Assembly (NCBI RefSeq): GCF_000176855.2
Contig: NC_015138.1
Span: 1,426,001 to 1,490,000 of the forward strand
Reading direction: 5' to 3'
DNA length: 64,000 bases
From: Paracidovorax avenae ATCC 19860
Lineage (GTDB): Bacteria; Pseudomonadota; Gammaproteobacteria; Burkholderiales; Burkholderiaceae_C
Part shown: in pieces, positions 32,066-40,606 of the stretch
How the letters are laid out: every line of letters starts with the position of its first letter
How positions within the stretch are numbered: position 1 is the first letter of the stretch
Position numbers and translations under genes: made by a program
Notes under the pieces: generated by a model
Told to the model about the DNA's origin: nothing
The model's database searches: none
Seen by the model: the letters and a program-made list of their open reading frames with translations, nothing else

Positions 32066-33114
32066 GCCCGCACCCCGAGCGCGTCGAGAGCGGCCGCCAC
32101 CCAGCGCTCCGTGGCGCCGGGGGCATCGCAGGCGATCGCGTGGCGCCACGGCATCGCGCGCAGCCAGGTGACCTGCCGCTTGGCGAGCTGCCGGGTGGCG
32201 GCGATGCCGCGCTCGCGCAGTTCCGCCAGCGGAAGGCGGCCGGTGCGCTCTTCGGCGTCCAGCGCTTCCCATGCCTGCCGGTAGCCCACGCAGCGCATCG
32301 ACGGCAGGTCCGGGTGCAGGTCGCCGCGCGCGCGCAGGCGCCGGACTTCGTCCACGAAACCCTCGTCCAGCATGGCGTCGAAGCGCCGGGCGATGCGTTC
32401 GTGCAGCCACGCACGGTCCTGGGGTTCCAGCGAAAAAAGCGGCATGGGCCCGTGCCCCGCGTCCGCTGCGTTCCCGGACGTTGCCGCGCGGGTGTGAAAG
32501 CTCGAAAGCGGGCGCCCTGACACGTGCCAGACCTCCAGCGCCCGCTGGATGCGCTGGCTGTCGCCGGGCGCCAGCCGGGCCGCCGTCGGCGGATCCACGC
32601 GGGCCAGCTCCGCATGCAGGGCCGGCCAGCCTTCGGCCGCGGCCTGTGCTTCCAGCCGGGCCCGCACGGCGGCGTCGGCCGGCGGCATGTCGTCGATACC
32701 GTCCCACAGCGCCTTGAAGTACAGCATCGTGCCCCCCACCAGCAGCGGCAGGGCGCCGCGCGCCTGGATCTCGCGCACGAGCCGTTGCGCGTCGGCCACG
32801 AATTCGGCTGCGCTGTAGGGTTGCAGCGGATCGCGGATGTCAATCAGGTGGTGCGGCACGGCCGCCTGCTCGGCGGCGGTCGGCTTGGCCGTGCCGATGT
32901 CCATGCCGCGGTACACCAGCGCCGAATCCACGCTCACGATTTCCACGGGCCTGTGGGGTGCGAGCGCACGGGCCAGGGCGAGGGCTCCGGCCGTCTTGCC
33001 CGATGCGGTAGGGCCCGCCAGCGCGAGGCAGGCGGGAAGCGCCGGCGCGGCCGTTCCGCGGGGCAGGTGGGTTGCCGGCACACCGGCGGCCGGCAGGAAA
33101 GGGGGAGTGGACAT
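32062..33114 (-). CDS. miaA: tRNA dimethylallyltransferase
   Basis: 350 residues, with about 27 residues more at the N-terminus than most MiaA. P-loop AGPTASGKT (33-41), then the family motifs [42 protein letters not shown] and [14 protein letters not shown]. Adds the isopentenyl group to A37 of tRNAs that read UNN codons. The ATG at 33114 has GGGGGATC upstream. Downstream coupling to the LolD-like ATPase by an ATGA overlap. Usually next to mutL in beta-proteobacteria; here mutL lies about 4.6 kb away. Confidence 0.97.
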   Translation of the reverse strand: MSTPPFLPAAGVPATHLPRGTAAPALPACLALAGPTASGKTAGALALARALAPHRPVEIVSVDSALVYRGMDIGTAKPTAAEQAAVPHHLIDIRDPLQPYSAAEFVADAQRLVREIQARGALPLLVGGTMLYFKALWDGIDDMPPADAAVRARLEAQAAAEGWPALHAELARVDPPTAARLAPGDSQRIQRALEVWHVSGRPLSSFHTRAATSGNAADAGHGPMPLFSLEPQDRAWLHERIARRFDAMLDEGFVDEVRRLRARGDLHPDLPSMRCVGYRQAWEALDAEERTGRLPLAELRERGIAATRQLAKRQVTWLRAMPWRHAIACDAPGATERWVAAALDALGVRA

Positions 33115-33162
33115 GATCCCCCGGAGCGTACCAGTGCCCGGTGCCTGCCCGCGGCTGGCAGG

Positions 33163-34029
33163 TCAGCCCGGCATGGCGGCGCGGACAGCCTCTGCCGCCT
33201 GGCCCTGCCAGGGCGTGGTCGGCCGGCCGATGAGCCGTGCCAGCTGGCCGCCGCCGTCGAAGAGCGCTCCCCGCGCCGCCGCGGCATCGGACTGCGCCAG
33301 GATGGCTGCGAACGGCGCGGGCAGCCCGGCACCTTCCAGGACCCCTGCGTATTCCGCTTCGGGCAGGTCGCGGTAGGGAATGGCCCGGCCCGACGCGCGG
33401 GAGATTTCCGCAGCCAGCTCCGCCAGCGTATAGGCGCTGTCGCCCGCCAGTTCATGCACCTTCCCGGTCTGGTCCGGTGCCTGCAGTACCGCGGCGGCCG
33501 CTTCGGCATAGTCCGCCCGCGCTGCCGACGCAATGCGCCCTTCGCCCGCGCTGCCCAGCAGCACGCCGTGCTGCAGCGCGGCGCCCACCCCGGCCAGGTA
33601 GTTCTCGGTGTACCAGCCATTGCGCAGCAGCACGTGGGGCACGCCGGATTCCCGCAGCAACGCTTCGGTGTCCCGGTGCTCGCGCGCCAGTTCCAGGGCC
33701 GAGGTGTCCGCGTGCAGCACGCTGGTGTAGGCCAGCAGTTCCACGCCCGCGCCCCGCGCGGCATCGATGACGGTGCGGTGCTGCGCCGTCCGCTGCCCCA
33801 CTTCGCTGCTGGAGACCAGCAGCAGCCGACGCACGCCCTGCAGGGCCGCATCCCAGCCAGCGGGGGCGGCGTAGTCCGCCTGCCGCACCACGATCCCGCG
33901 TTCGGCGAGGTCCTGCACCTTGGCCGGGTTGCGCACCAGCGCCACGATGTTCTGGGCGGGAACCGTGCGCAGCAGGGCGTCGATGACGAGGCGGCCGAGC
34001 TGGCCGGAGGCTCCGGTGATGGCGATCAT
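33163..34029 (-). CDS. qorB: NAD(P)H-binding oxidoreductase, NmrA/QorB-like quinone reductase
   Basis: 288 residues from the ATG at 34029 with AAGGAACAGGAC upstream. Rossmann motif GASGQLG at residues 6-12; further family segments LLLVSSSEVGQR, HRDTEALLRESGVPHVLLRNGWYTEN (split here by short gaps) and GRPTTP near the C-terminus. Resembles E. coli QorB (YtfG), an NADPH quinone reductase of the atypical SDR/NmrA class. Divergent from a HxlR regulator, just as ytfG and ytfH are; expected to be induced by quinone or oxidative stress. Confidence 0.85.
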   Translation of the reverse strand: MIAITGASGQLGRLVIDALLRTVPAQNIVALVRNPAKVQDLAERGIVVRQADYAAPAGWDAALQGVRRLLLVSSSEVGQRTAQHRTVIDAARGAGVELLAYTSVLHADTSALELAREHRDTEALLRESGVPHVLLRNGWYTENYLAGVGAALQHGVLLGSAGEGRIASAARADYAEAAAAVLQAPDQTGKVHELAGDSAYTLAELAAEISRASGRAIPYRDLPEAEYAGVLEGAGLPAPFAAILAQSDAAAARGALFDGGGQLARLIGRPTTPWQGQAAEAVRAAMPG

Positions 34030-34093
34030 GTCCTGTTCCTTGTGACGAGTGAACGAAGACGCGACAATAGCCCTCAAGCAAACTTTTCGTAAG

Positions 34094-34109
34094 TACCTAC
34101 AAAAAGGTA
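34094..34109. promoter_or_regulatory. TACCT-N6-AGGTA inverted repeat, likely HxlR operator
   Basis: Perfect 5-bp inverted repeat in the 84-bp gap between qorB and the HxlR gene, ending 4 nt before the regulator's ATG. HxlR/DUF24 regulators often repress themselves and a divergent oxidoreductase from such a site. Confidence 0.5.
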
Positions 34110-34113
34110 AGTG

Positions 34114-34605
34114 ATGGACCAGCGCACCGCCATCCCCACTTCACACCCCGTGTCCTCCGGCGCGCCCCCCGGGCTGTCGCGCCCTCCGCCTCCGTCCTCC
34201 GACGCCCAGGCGTCCCTGCCCCTGGCCGAACTGATGCGCCGGGGCGATGTGCTGTCGCCGGACTGCCCGGCGCGGGAGATCCTGCAGCACGTCACGAGCC
34301 GCTGGGGCGTGCTGGTGCTGGTGGCGCTCGACGACCGCACGCTGCGGTTCAGCGAGCTGCGGCGCAAGGTGGGCGGCGTGAGCGAGCGCATGCTGGCGCA
34401 GACGCTGCAGGTGCTGGAACGGGACGGTTTCGTGGATCGCCGGGCCTATCCCGTCGTGCCGCCGCATGTCGAGTACCGCCTGACGCCCCTCGGACGCGAG
34501 GTCGGCCGGCACGTGCAGGCCCTGGCCGACTGGATCGGCGGGCACCTGCCGGAGATCCTGGCGGCGAGGGGCTCCGCCGCGGCCTCCGCAGCCGCAGCGG
34601 GCTGA
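34114..34605 (+). CDS. HxlR-family (DUF24) transcriptional regulator
   Basis: 163 residues from ATG 34114 (GTG 34111 is immediately before it; AAAAAGGTAAG acts as ribosome site). Winged-helix HxlR domain at about residues 45-145: DCPAREILQHVTSRWGVLVL, RFSELRRKVGGVSERMLAQT, VEYRLTPLGRE. The conserved cysteine before the first helix (Cys in SPDCPA) is the redox or quinone sensor in YodB/QorR-type members. Ala/Pro-rich 35-residue N-terminal extension. Probable repressor of the divergent qorB-like gene. Confidence 0.92.
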   Translation: MDQRTAIPTSHPVSSGAPPGLSRPPPPSSDAQASLPLAELMRRGDVLSPDCPAREILQHVTSRWGVLVLVALDDRTLRFSELRRKVGGVSERMLAQTLQVLERDGFVDRRAYPVVPPHVEYRLTPLGREVGRHVQALADWIGGHLPEILAARGSAAASAAAAG

Positions 34606-34609
34606 CCCT

Positions 34610-34625
34610 CCGGGCCCTGGCCCGG
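34610..34625. terminator. GC-rich hairpin between convergent genes
   Basis: CCGGGCC, CT, GGCCCGG: a 7-bp perfect inverted repeat filling the 20-nt gap between the HxlR stop and the hydrolase stop. There is no T-run, so it is not a standard intrinsic terminator, but its location suits bidirectional pausing or termination. Confidence 0.35.
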
Positions 34626-35519
34626 TCAGGCCGCGGAACTGGCGGCCGATGCCCGTTGCGCCGGTGCGTGCGCGGGCACGGGTCCGGCGGGAATCCGGAA
34701 CAGGTCCGCCAGCGCCTCGCGGTACTGCGCTTCGCCCACGCTGTTGGTGCTGTGGTGGGTGCCGCCCTCCACCAGGACGAAGCGCTTCGGCCCCTGGGCC
34801 GCTTCGTACAGCCGCCTGCCCAGGGAGGGCGGGATGAGGCTGTCGTCACTGCCGTGCACCACGAGCAGCGGCGAGCCGATGTGTGCCACCTTGCGGATCG
34901 ACTCGAAACGCTGCGTGATGAGACCCGAGATGGGCAGCCACCCCCACTTGAACGTGGCCACCACCTCGGGAATGTTGGTAAACGTTCCCTCCACGATGGT
35001 GCCCTTTTCGTCCGGCACCATGGCGGCCAGGTCGATGGCGATCGCCCCGCCCAGCGAATGGCCGAAGATGTAGCGCGGCGCCCGGGGCTCCCGCGCTGCG
35101 AGCCAGTCCCAGGCTGCCCGGGCATCTTCCAGGGCCGTGGCCTCGGAGGGCAGGGCAGGGCTGCTGCGCCCGAACCCGCGGTAGTCCACTGCCAGCACCG
35201 AGAAGCCCATGTCGTTCATGCGCCGGATGCGGCCGGCGGAGCCGGAGACGTTCCAGCGCGCGCCGTGCAGGTACAGCAGAACGGGAGCGTCGGCCCGGCC
35301 CGAGGGCATCCAGAGCCCGTGCAGCTTCTCCGCCTTGCCCGTGGCGCGCGAATCGAACGCGATCCACACGTCCTGCATGTCGTCCGTGGATTGCGCGCCG
35401 CCCCAGGCCCGGTCGCTGGGCTGGAAGATCCATTCACGCTGTTTTGCGTCGAGGGTGGCACAGCCCGCCGTCACTGCGAGGGCGAGCGCGATGGAGGAGA
35501 AGAGGGGCCAGCGTTTCAT
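34626..35519 (-). CDS. Alpha/beta hydrolase, putative lipoprotein
   Basis: 297 residues from the ATG at 35519, which begins a lipoprotein signal (LALAVTAGC, lipobox VTAGC at residues 15-19). Serine hydrolase core: oxyanion segment LLYLHGARWNVSGS, nucleophile elbow FGHSLGG, acid HGSDD and histidine in GGTHHST. Similar to periplasmic or membrane-attached hydrolases of the BAAT/DUF1749-like type; substrate unknown. The C-terminal 25 residues are Ala/Pro-rich. Confidence 0.83.
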   Translation of the reverse strand: MKRWPLFSSIALALAVTAGCATLDAKQREWIFQPSDRAWGGAQSTDDMQDVWIAFDSRATGKAEKLHGLWMPSGRADAPVLLYLHGARWNVSGSAGRIRRMNDMGFSVLAVDYRGFGRSSPALPSEATALEDARAAWDWLAAREPRAPRYIFGHSLGGAIAIDLAAMVPDEKGTIVEGTFTNIPEVVATFKWGWLPISGLITQRFESIRKVAHIGSPLLVVHGSDDSLIPPSLGRRLYEAAQGPKRFVLVEGGTHHSTNSVGEAQYREALADLFRIPAGPVPAHAPAQRASAASSAA

Positions 35520-35768
35520 CGAAAGGAACAGAGTCCGGTCGGGAGGGAAAGTTCGTCGGGCCCGTGGGGGCCGAAGGGCATGCTGCAAGAAACGCACCAT
35601 GCTTCCCCGGGTTGACGGACCGAACCCTGGAATTACCCTGTGCGGGTGCCGCTGATCCGGGTTTTGCGCGCGTCCGGCGGGCGGCGCGGCGGTGTCACCG
35701 GGCTGTCATGCGGCACCGACAGAGTGCGCGCGGGCGCATACCGTCCATTCACAAGGGAGAAGAGACCA

Positions 35769-36971
35769 ATGACGACGCAACGAATCGCGCGCGGCCCGGC
35801 CGCCGCCCTGGTGTTCACCAGCCGGTGGGCCCTGGCTGCCGCCGCATGCGCGGCCCTGTCCGCCTGCGGAGGCAATGGCGGCAGCATCCATTCCACCCTC
35901 GACGGCTCCAAGGCCCTGGTGATCGGCCACCGCGGCGCCGCCGGCTACCTGCCCGACCATACGCTCGAAGGCTATCGCCGCGGCATCGAGCTGGGTGCCG
36001 ACTTCATCGAGCCGGACCTCGTGGCGACGAAGGACGGCGTGCTCATCGCCCGCCACGAGCCCAACATCACCGGCACGACCGACGTGTCGCAGCGCCCCGA
36101 GTTCGCCAGCCGCAAGACCCGCAGGATGGTGGACGGCGTGCAGGAGGAGGGCTGGTTCGCCTCCGATTTCACGCTGGCCGAGATCAAGACCCTGCGCGCC
36201 ATCCAGCCGCTCGCCGATCGCGACCAGTCCTTCAACGGCCGCTTCCAGATCCCCACGCTCACGGAGGTACTGGACCTCGCCCGCACCGAAGGAGCGAAGG
36301 TGGGCCGCACCGTGGGCGTCTATATCGAGACCAAGCACCCCACCTACCACGCCAACCTGAACCTGAAGCTCGAAGACCGGCTGCTCGACACGCTCGCACA
36401 ATACGGCTACACCAAGGCCGCCTCGCCGGTCATGGTGCAGTCCTTCGAGGTGTCCAACCTCAAGTACCTGCGCACGAAGACCCAGGTGCGCCTCGTGCAG
36501 CTCGTGGACGGCAACGACGTCAAGCCCGACGGCAGCATCGACCTCACGGCGCCCTATGACAAGCCCTACGATTTCGCGGTGGCCGGCGACCGCCGCACCT
36601 TCGCGAGCCTGCTCACGCCCGAGGGACTGCGCGAGGTGAAGACCTATGCGGACGGCATCGGCCCCTGGAAGCCCTACCTGATCCCGACGCGGCTGCAGGA
36701 CGCCAACAACGACGGCAAGCCGGACGACCTCAACGGCGACGGCGTCATCGACGAGCGCGACCGCATCGTGATGTCGCCCACCCGCGTGGTGGCCGACGCC
36801 CATGCGGCCGGCCTGTTCGTGCATCCCTACACGTTCCGCAGCGAGGCCAAGCGACTCGCCTCCGATTACAAGGGCGATCCTGCGGCCGAATACCGACAGT
36901 TCTTCCGCCTCGGCGTGGATGGCGTGTTCTCGGACTTCCCCGACCAGGCCAGGGCCGCCCGCGACAACTGA
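35769..36971 (+). CDS. Glycerophosphodiester phosphodiesterase, periplasmic GlpQ-like, putative lipoprotein
   Basis: 400 residues from ATG 35769 (upstream AGGGAGAAGAGACC). Signal with possible lipobox LSAC (Cys33). GDPD catalytic residues: His54/Arg55 in [19 protein letters not shown], Glu81 and Asp83 in FIEPDLV, His96 in ARHEPN. Hydrolyses glycerophosphodiesters to glycerol-3-phosphate and an alcohol. An Asp/Asn-rich segment at residues 311-331 ([15 protein letters not shown] then VIDERD) looks like a calcium-binding EF-hand or dockerin-like double loop, inside the TIM barrel. GlpQ enzymes are calcium dependent. Confidence 0.92.
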   Translation: MTTQRIARGPAAALVFTSRWALAAAACAALSACGGNGGSIHSTLDGSKALVIGHRGAAGYLPDHTLEGYRRGIELGADFIEPDLVATKDGVLIARHEPNITGTTDVSQRPEFASRKTRRMVDGVQEEGWFASDFTLAEIKTLRAIQPLADRDQSFNGRFQIPTLTEVLDLARTEGAKVGRTVGVYIETKHPTYHANLNLKLEDRLLDTLAQYGYTKAASPVMVQSFEVSNLKYLRTKTQVRLVQLVDGNDVKPDGSIDLTAPYDKPYDFAVAGDRRTFASLLTPEGLREVKTYADGIGPWKPYLIPTRLQDANNDGKPDDLNGDGVIDERDRIVMSPTRVVADAHAAGLFVHPYTFRSEAKRLASDYKGDPAAEYRQFFRLGVDGVFSDFPDQARAARDN

Positions 36972-36991
36972 CCCGGCCGGACGGGCGGCAT

Positions 36992-37681
36992 TCAGAAGCT
37001 GTGCTTGATGCCCAGGCTGATCAGGGTCCGTCCCTGGCGGCGCCCCACGAGACCGTCGAGCTGCCAGCCCGGCGTCCATTCCCACAGGGCGCCGGTCTGG
37101 TAGGTGGGCGGACCGTTGCGCTCGCCGAATGCCTCGACGTGCGCCGTGACGGCGCCCCAGGTCGATTCCACCGCGATGCCCCACGCGGGCCGCCACTTCT
37201 CGGGCGTCCGCAGGGCGCCGAGATTCGCATGCACCGCGCCCCAGCGGGTGGCGCAGGTGCCGATCGCCGTCAGCGCCAGCGTGCTGCCGTTCTCTCCGTA
37301 GGCATGGACCAGGCCGGCGCTGCTGGCCACGTGGCAGCCGCCCTCGCGCGGAGGCGTCCATTGCCACTTCGCCTGCAGGCCGCTCAGCGTGGTGCGGCCA
37401 TGCAGGTCGCGGGCCAGCAGGGCGCCCACCTCCAGCCCCGGGAGCGCGCGGGGCGCGTACGCCGGCGCCGCGAAGACGGCGCCGCGCTCCTGGTGCACGC
37501 CTTCCCACCAGACTTCGACGTGGCCCTCGCCGGGGGCATTCACACCCGCGTCGTCCACCGTGAGCGGGCGGCCCGCATGCACGTCCGGGGAGCCTGCCGC
37601 AAAGGCGGCCAGGGCCACGAGGCCGCGCGCCGTGGATCTCCGGTAGAAACGGTGGCGGAACGGAGCGCGGTGGGGTGGCAT
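36992..37681 (-). CDS. Hypothetical exported protein, small beta-barrel-like
   Basis: 229 residues; not recognised with certainty. Basic N-terminus and a hydrophobic stretch (GLVALAAFAAGSPDVHA) suggest a signal peptide cut near residue 36. The mature part starts GRPLTVDDAGVNAPGEGHVEVWWE and goes on with alternating strands (TLSGLQAKWQW, GIAVESTWGAVTAHVEAFGE, WQLDGLVGRRQGRTLISLGIKHSF). The last residue is Phe after an alternating strand, as in outer-membrane beta barrels. 22 nt upstream of it lies the mutL stop on the same strand, so it could share the mutL transcript. Confidence 0.65.
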   Translation of the reverse strand: MPPHRAPFRHRFYRRSTARGLVALAAFAAGSPDVHAGRPLTVDDAGVNAPGEGHVEVWWEGVHQERGAVFAAPAYAPRALPGLEVGALLARDLHGRTTLSGLQAKWQWTPPREGGCHVASSAGLVHAYGENGSTLALTAIGTCATRWGAVHANLGALRTPEKWRPAWGIAVESTWGAVTAHVEAFGERNGPPTYQTGALWEWTPGWQLDGLVGRRQGRTLISLGIKHSF

Positions 37682-37703
37682 GGGGAGGTCCTTTTTCCGT
37701 GGG

Positions 37704-39800
37704 TCAGCGCCCTCTCAGGAACAGCGCGTCCAGCTCGCGCATCGACAGCTGGCGCCATGTGGGCCGGCCATGGTTGCACTGGTCGGAGCGTTCCGTCACT
37801 TCCATCTGCCGCAGCAGCGCATTCATTTCGTCGAGCGTGAGCCGCCGGTGCGCGCGCACCGCGCCATGGCATGCCATGGTGCCCAGGATCTCGTTGCGGG
37901 CCCGCTGCACCACGGTGGTGGCATCGTGCGCCGCCAGCTCCGCGAGCACGCTGCGCGCCAATTCCACTGCATCGCCCTGGGCGAGCGATGTGGGCACGGC
38001 GCGCACCGCGAGCGTGCGGGGCGAGAACGGCGAGACTTCGAGGCCGAGCATGTCGAGCGTGCCGGCATGGGCTTCCGCCGTGGCCACTTCCTCGGGCGTG
38101 GCGGCGAACGTCGCGGGAATCAGCAATGGCTGGCTCGCGATGCGCTCGCTGGCATCCACCTGGGACTTCAGGCGCTCGTACACGATGCGTTCGTGCGCCG
38201 CGTGCATGTCCACGATCACCATGCCCTGGGCATTCTCGGCCAGGACGTACACGCCATGGATCTGGGCCACCGCACGCCCCAGCGGCCAGACTTCCGGCTC
38301 GTCGCCAGCGGGGGCCTCGGCCTGCGCAGAAGCGCCGGACTCTGCCGCGAAGGTGCCTGCGCCGTCCGGTGCGCCTTCCTGCGGGACTGCGGGCATGCCC
38401 GTGGCCGGGAGGCCACCGGTGGCCATGGCATAGGCGGCGGGAGCCTCCTGCACGGTGGCAGTCGCCCCTGTCACCGGTGCGAACGGCAACGGCGCATGCG
38501 GCCCGGAGGGCTGCGCGAAGGCCGCCGCGGTGCCATCCGGCCGTGCGGAAGGCGTGATGTCCTTGCGCCCCCAGAGCGCTTCCAGGTCGGTGACCCGGTG
38601 CCCGGGGCGGGCATCGAAATGCATCGCGGCCTGCCGCGGCAGGGCGGACGGCGGCATGCGGGCAGCGTGGGCCGCGGGCGAATCCGCGGCGGGCGCATCT
38701 GCTTCGGCCGAGCCTTGCGCGGCCGCTGCCAGCGCCTGCGCGCGCGGGGCGGCCAGGGCGTTTTCCACCGCATGCCGCACGGCCTGGTGGACTTCCCGGC
38801 TGTCGCGGAAGCGCACCTCGATCTTGGTGGGATGCACGTTCACATCCACCCGCATCGGATCGATCGCCACATAGAGCGCATACACCGGCTGCTTCTGCCC
38901 GTGCAGCACGTCCTCGTAGGCACTGCGGGCCGCATGCGTGAGCACCTTGTCGCGCACGAACCGGCCGTTGACGTAGCAGAACTGCTGGTCGGCGCGCGAG
39001 CGCGCGGCGTCCGGCAGCCCGGCCCTCCCGGTGACGGTCACCGGCCCGGAACGGTGCCGCACGGCGATCGACTCGGCCAGGAAGTCCTCGCCCAGCACGT
39101 CGGACAGCCGGCGCGCCAGCGCATCCTCCAGCGCCGCATCGTCCACGGCGCCATCCGCCGAGGCTGCAGGGGCGGCCAGCGTCGCGCGCCATTGCTCGAC
39201 CAGCTTGCCTTCGTGCCAGATCGCGAACCCGACATCCGGCCGGGCCAGCGCATGGCGGCGCACCGCCTCGATGCAGTGCGCCAGCTCCGTCGCGTCGGTC
39301 TTGAGGAACTTGCGCCGCGCGGGGGTGGAAAAGAACAGCTCCTTCACTTCCACGGTGGTGCCGCGGCTGCGCGCCGCCGGGCGCAGCTCGCCGCTGCGTG
39401 CGTCGAGCAGGAAGGCCGTGGGCTGCTCCTCGGTCCGCGACAGCAGGGCCATCTCCGAGACCGAAGCGATGGCGGCCAGCGCCTCGCCGCGAAAGCCCAT
39501 GGTCGCCACCGACTCCAGATCGTGCAGGTTGGTGATCTTGCTGGTGGCGTGTCGACGCAGTGCCACCGGCAGTTCCTCGGGCGGAATGCCGCAGCCATCG
39601 TCCTCCACCGCGATCAGGCGAACGCCGCCCGCCAGCAGGCGCACGGTGACCTGCCGGGCGCCGGCATCCAGCGCGTTGTCCACGAGCTCGCGCACGGCCG
39701 ACGCGGGCCGCTCCACCACCTCGCCCGCGGCGATCTGGCTGATCAGTTCGTCCGGAAGATCGCGGATCGGGCGGCGCGGGGGGGCTGGCTCTGGGGTCAT
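37704..39800 (-). CDS. mutL: DNA mismatch repair protein MutL, endonuclease-type
   Basis: 698 residues. GHKL ATPase domain at the N-terminus: RELVDNALDAGARQVTV, EDDGCGIPPEELP, RRHATSKI and GFRGEALAAIASV. A Pro/Ala-rich linker (about 345-500) leads to the C-terminal dimerisation domain. This holds DMHAAHERIVYE (531-542), matching the DxHAxxExxxxE metal-binding nuclease motif, plus ACHGAVRAH and CNHGRP, so this MutL should nick DNA itself and no MutH is required. TACAAT lies 8 nt before the ATG with no ribosome site. Confidence 0.96.
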   Translation of the reverse strand: MTPEPAPPRRPIRDLPDELISQIAAGEVVERPASAVRELVDNALDAGARQVTVRLLAGGVRLIAVEDDGCGIPPEELPVALRRHATSKITNLHDLESVATMGFRGEALAAIASVSEMALLSRTEEQPTAFLLDARSGELRPAARSRGTTVEVKELFFSTPARRKFLKTDATELAHCIEAVRRHALARPDVGFAIWHEGKLVEQWRATLAAPAASADGAVDDAALEDALARRLSDVLGEDFLAESIAVRHRSGPVTVTGRAGLPDAARSRADQQFCYVNGRFVRDKVLTHAARSAYEDVLHGQKQPVYALYVAIDPMRVDVNVHPTKIEVRFRDSREVHQAVRHAVENALAAPRAQALAAAAQGSAEADAPAADSPAAHAARMPPSALPRQAAMHFDARPGHRVTDLEALWGRKDITPSARPDGTAAAFAQPSGPHAPLPFAPVTGATATVQEAPAAYAMATGGLPATGMPAVPQEGAPDGAGTFAAESGASAQAEAPAGDEPEVWPLGRAVAQIHGVYVLAENAQGMVIVDMHAAHERIVYERLKSQVDASERIASQPLLIPATFAATPEEVATAEAHAGTLDMLGLEVSPFSPRTLAVRAVPTSLAQGDAVELARSVLAELAAHDATTVVQRARNEILGTMACHGAVRAHRRLTLDEMNALLRQMEVTERSDQCNHGRPTWRQLSMRELDALFLRGR

Positions 39801-39808
39801 CGGGCGGC

Positions 39809-39814
39809 ATTGTA
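39809..39814 (-). promoter_or_regulatory. -10-like TACAAT of mutL
   Basis: Minus-strand TACAAT, 8 nt before the ATG at 39800, with only GCCGCCCG between. Suggests a transcript starting at or beside the start codon. Confidence 0.45.
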
Positions 39815-39933
39815 GGCAGTGCGGTTAGAGTTACGCGCCGCGCCGCCGGGTGCCCGCTTCCTCCGCGGGGCGAAAGCACCTGCCCGGGCGCACCGACCCC
39901 TTTTTCCGCTCTGCCGCTCCTGAAGGACCCGCC

Positions 39934-40578
39934 TTGGAAGCCATCCAGTTCCTCATCGATTTCATCCTGCACGTGGACAAGCACATCGCGGCCTTCGTGG
40001 CCGCGTACGGCCCCTGGGTCTATGCGCTGCTCTTCGCCATCGTGTTCGTGGAAACGGGCGTCGTCGTCATGCCCTTCCTGCCCGGCGATTCCCTGCTCTT
40101 CATCGTGGGCGCGCTGTGCGGCGCCGGGCTGATGAGCTTTCCCATTGCCTGCGCCGTGCTGCTGGTGGCGGCCGTGCTCGGAGACCAGTGCAACTACACC
40201 ATCGGACGGTATTTCGGGCCCAAGGTGTTCCAGTGGCCGGACTCGCGGTGGTTCAACCGCCGGGCCTTCGAGCAGGCCCATGCGTTCTATGAGCGCTATG
40301 GCGGCATCACCATCGTGCTCGCGCGTTTCATGCCATTCATCCGCACCTTCGCCCCGTTCGTGGCGGGCGTGGCCGAAATGCACCGCGGCAAGTTCACCGC
40401 CTACAACGTGGGCGGCGCACTGCTGTGGGTGCTGGGCATCTGCACGGCAGGCTACTTCTTCGGCAACTTCCCCTGGGTGCAGGCCCATCTCGACAAGATC
40501 ATCTGGGCGCTGATCCTGGTGCCGGGCCTGATCGCCATCTTCGGCGCCTGGCGTGCGGGCCGCCGGCAGGCCGCCTGA
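39934..40578 (+). CDS. DedA family membrane protein
   Basis: 214 residues starting at TTG 39934, preferred because TGAAGGACC lies 8 nt upstream and the length then fits the family; the frame is open upstream with no homology. DedA/SNARE-associated pattern: FVETGVVVMPFLPGDSLLF, GDQCNYTIGRYFGPKVF, and the conserved RFMPFIRTFAPFVAGVAEM with the essential Arg/Glu residues. Four to six membrane helices. DedA proteins are proposed lipid scramblases or undecaprenyl-phosphate/phospholipid flippases needed for envelope homeostasis. Confidence 0.93.
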   Translation: MEAIQFLIDFILHVDKHIAAFVAAYGPWVYALLFAIVFVETGVVVMPFLPGDSLLFIVGALCGAGLMSFPIACAVLLVAAVLGDQCNYTIGRYFGPKVFQWPDSRWFNRRAFEQAHAFYERYGGITIVLARFMPFIRTFAPFVAGVAEMHRGKFTAYNVGGALLWVLGICTAGYFFGNFPWVQAHLDKIIWALILVPGLIAIFGAWRAGRRQAA

Positions 40579-40606
40579 TACCGGCAGCGCGGCCGCGCCC
40601 CGGCGT

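Noticed and set aside
30912..32843. 643-codon minus-strand frame through hsp20, the ATPase gene and miaA
   Set aside because: Arg/Pro/Gly-rich shadow in the wrong phase for the real minus-strand genes.
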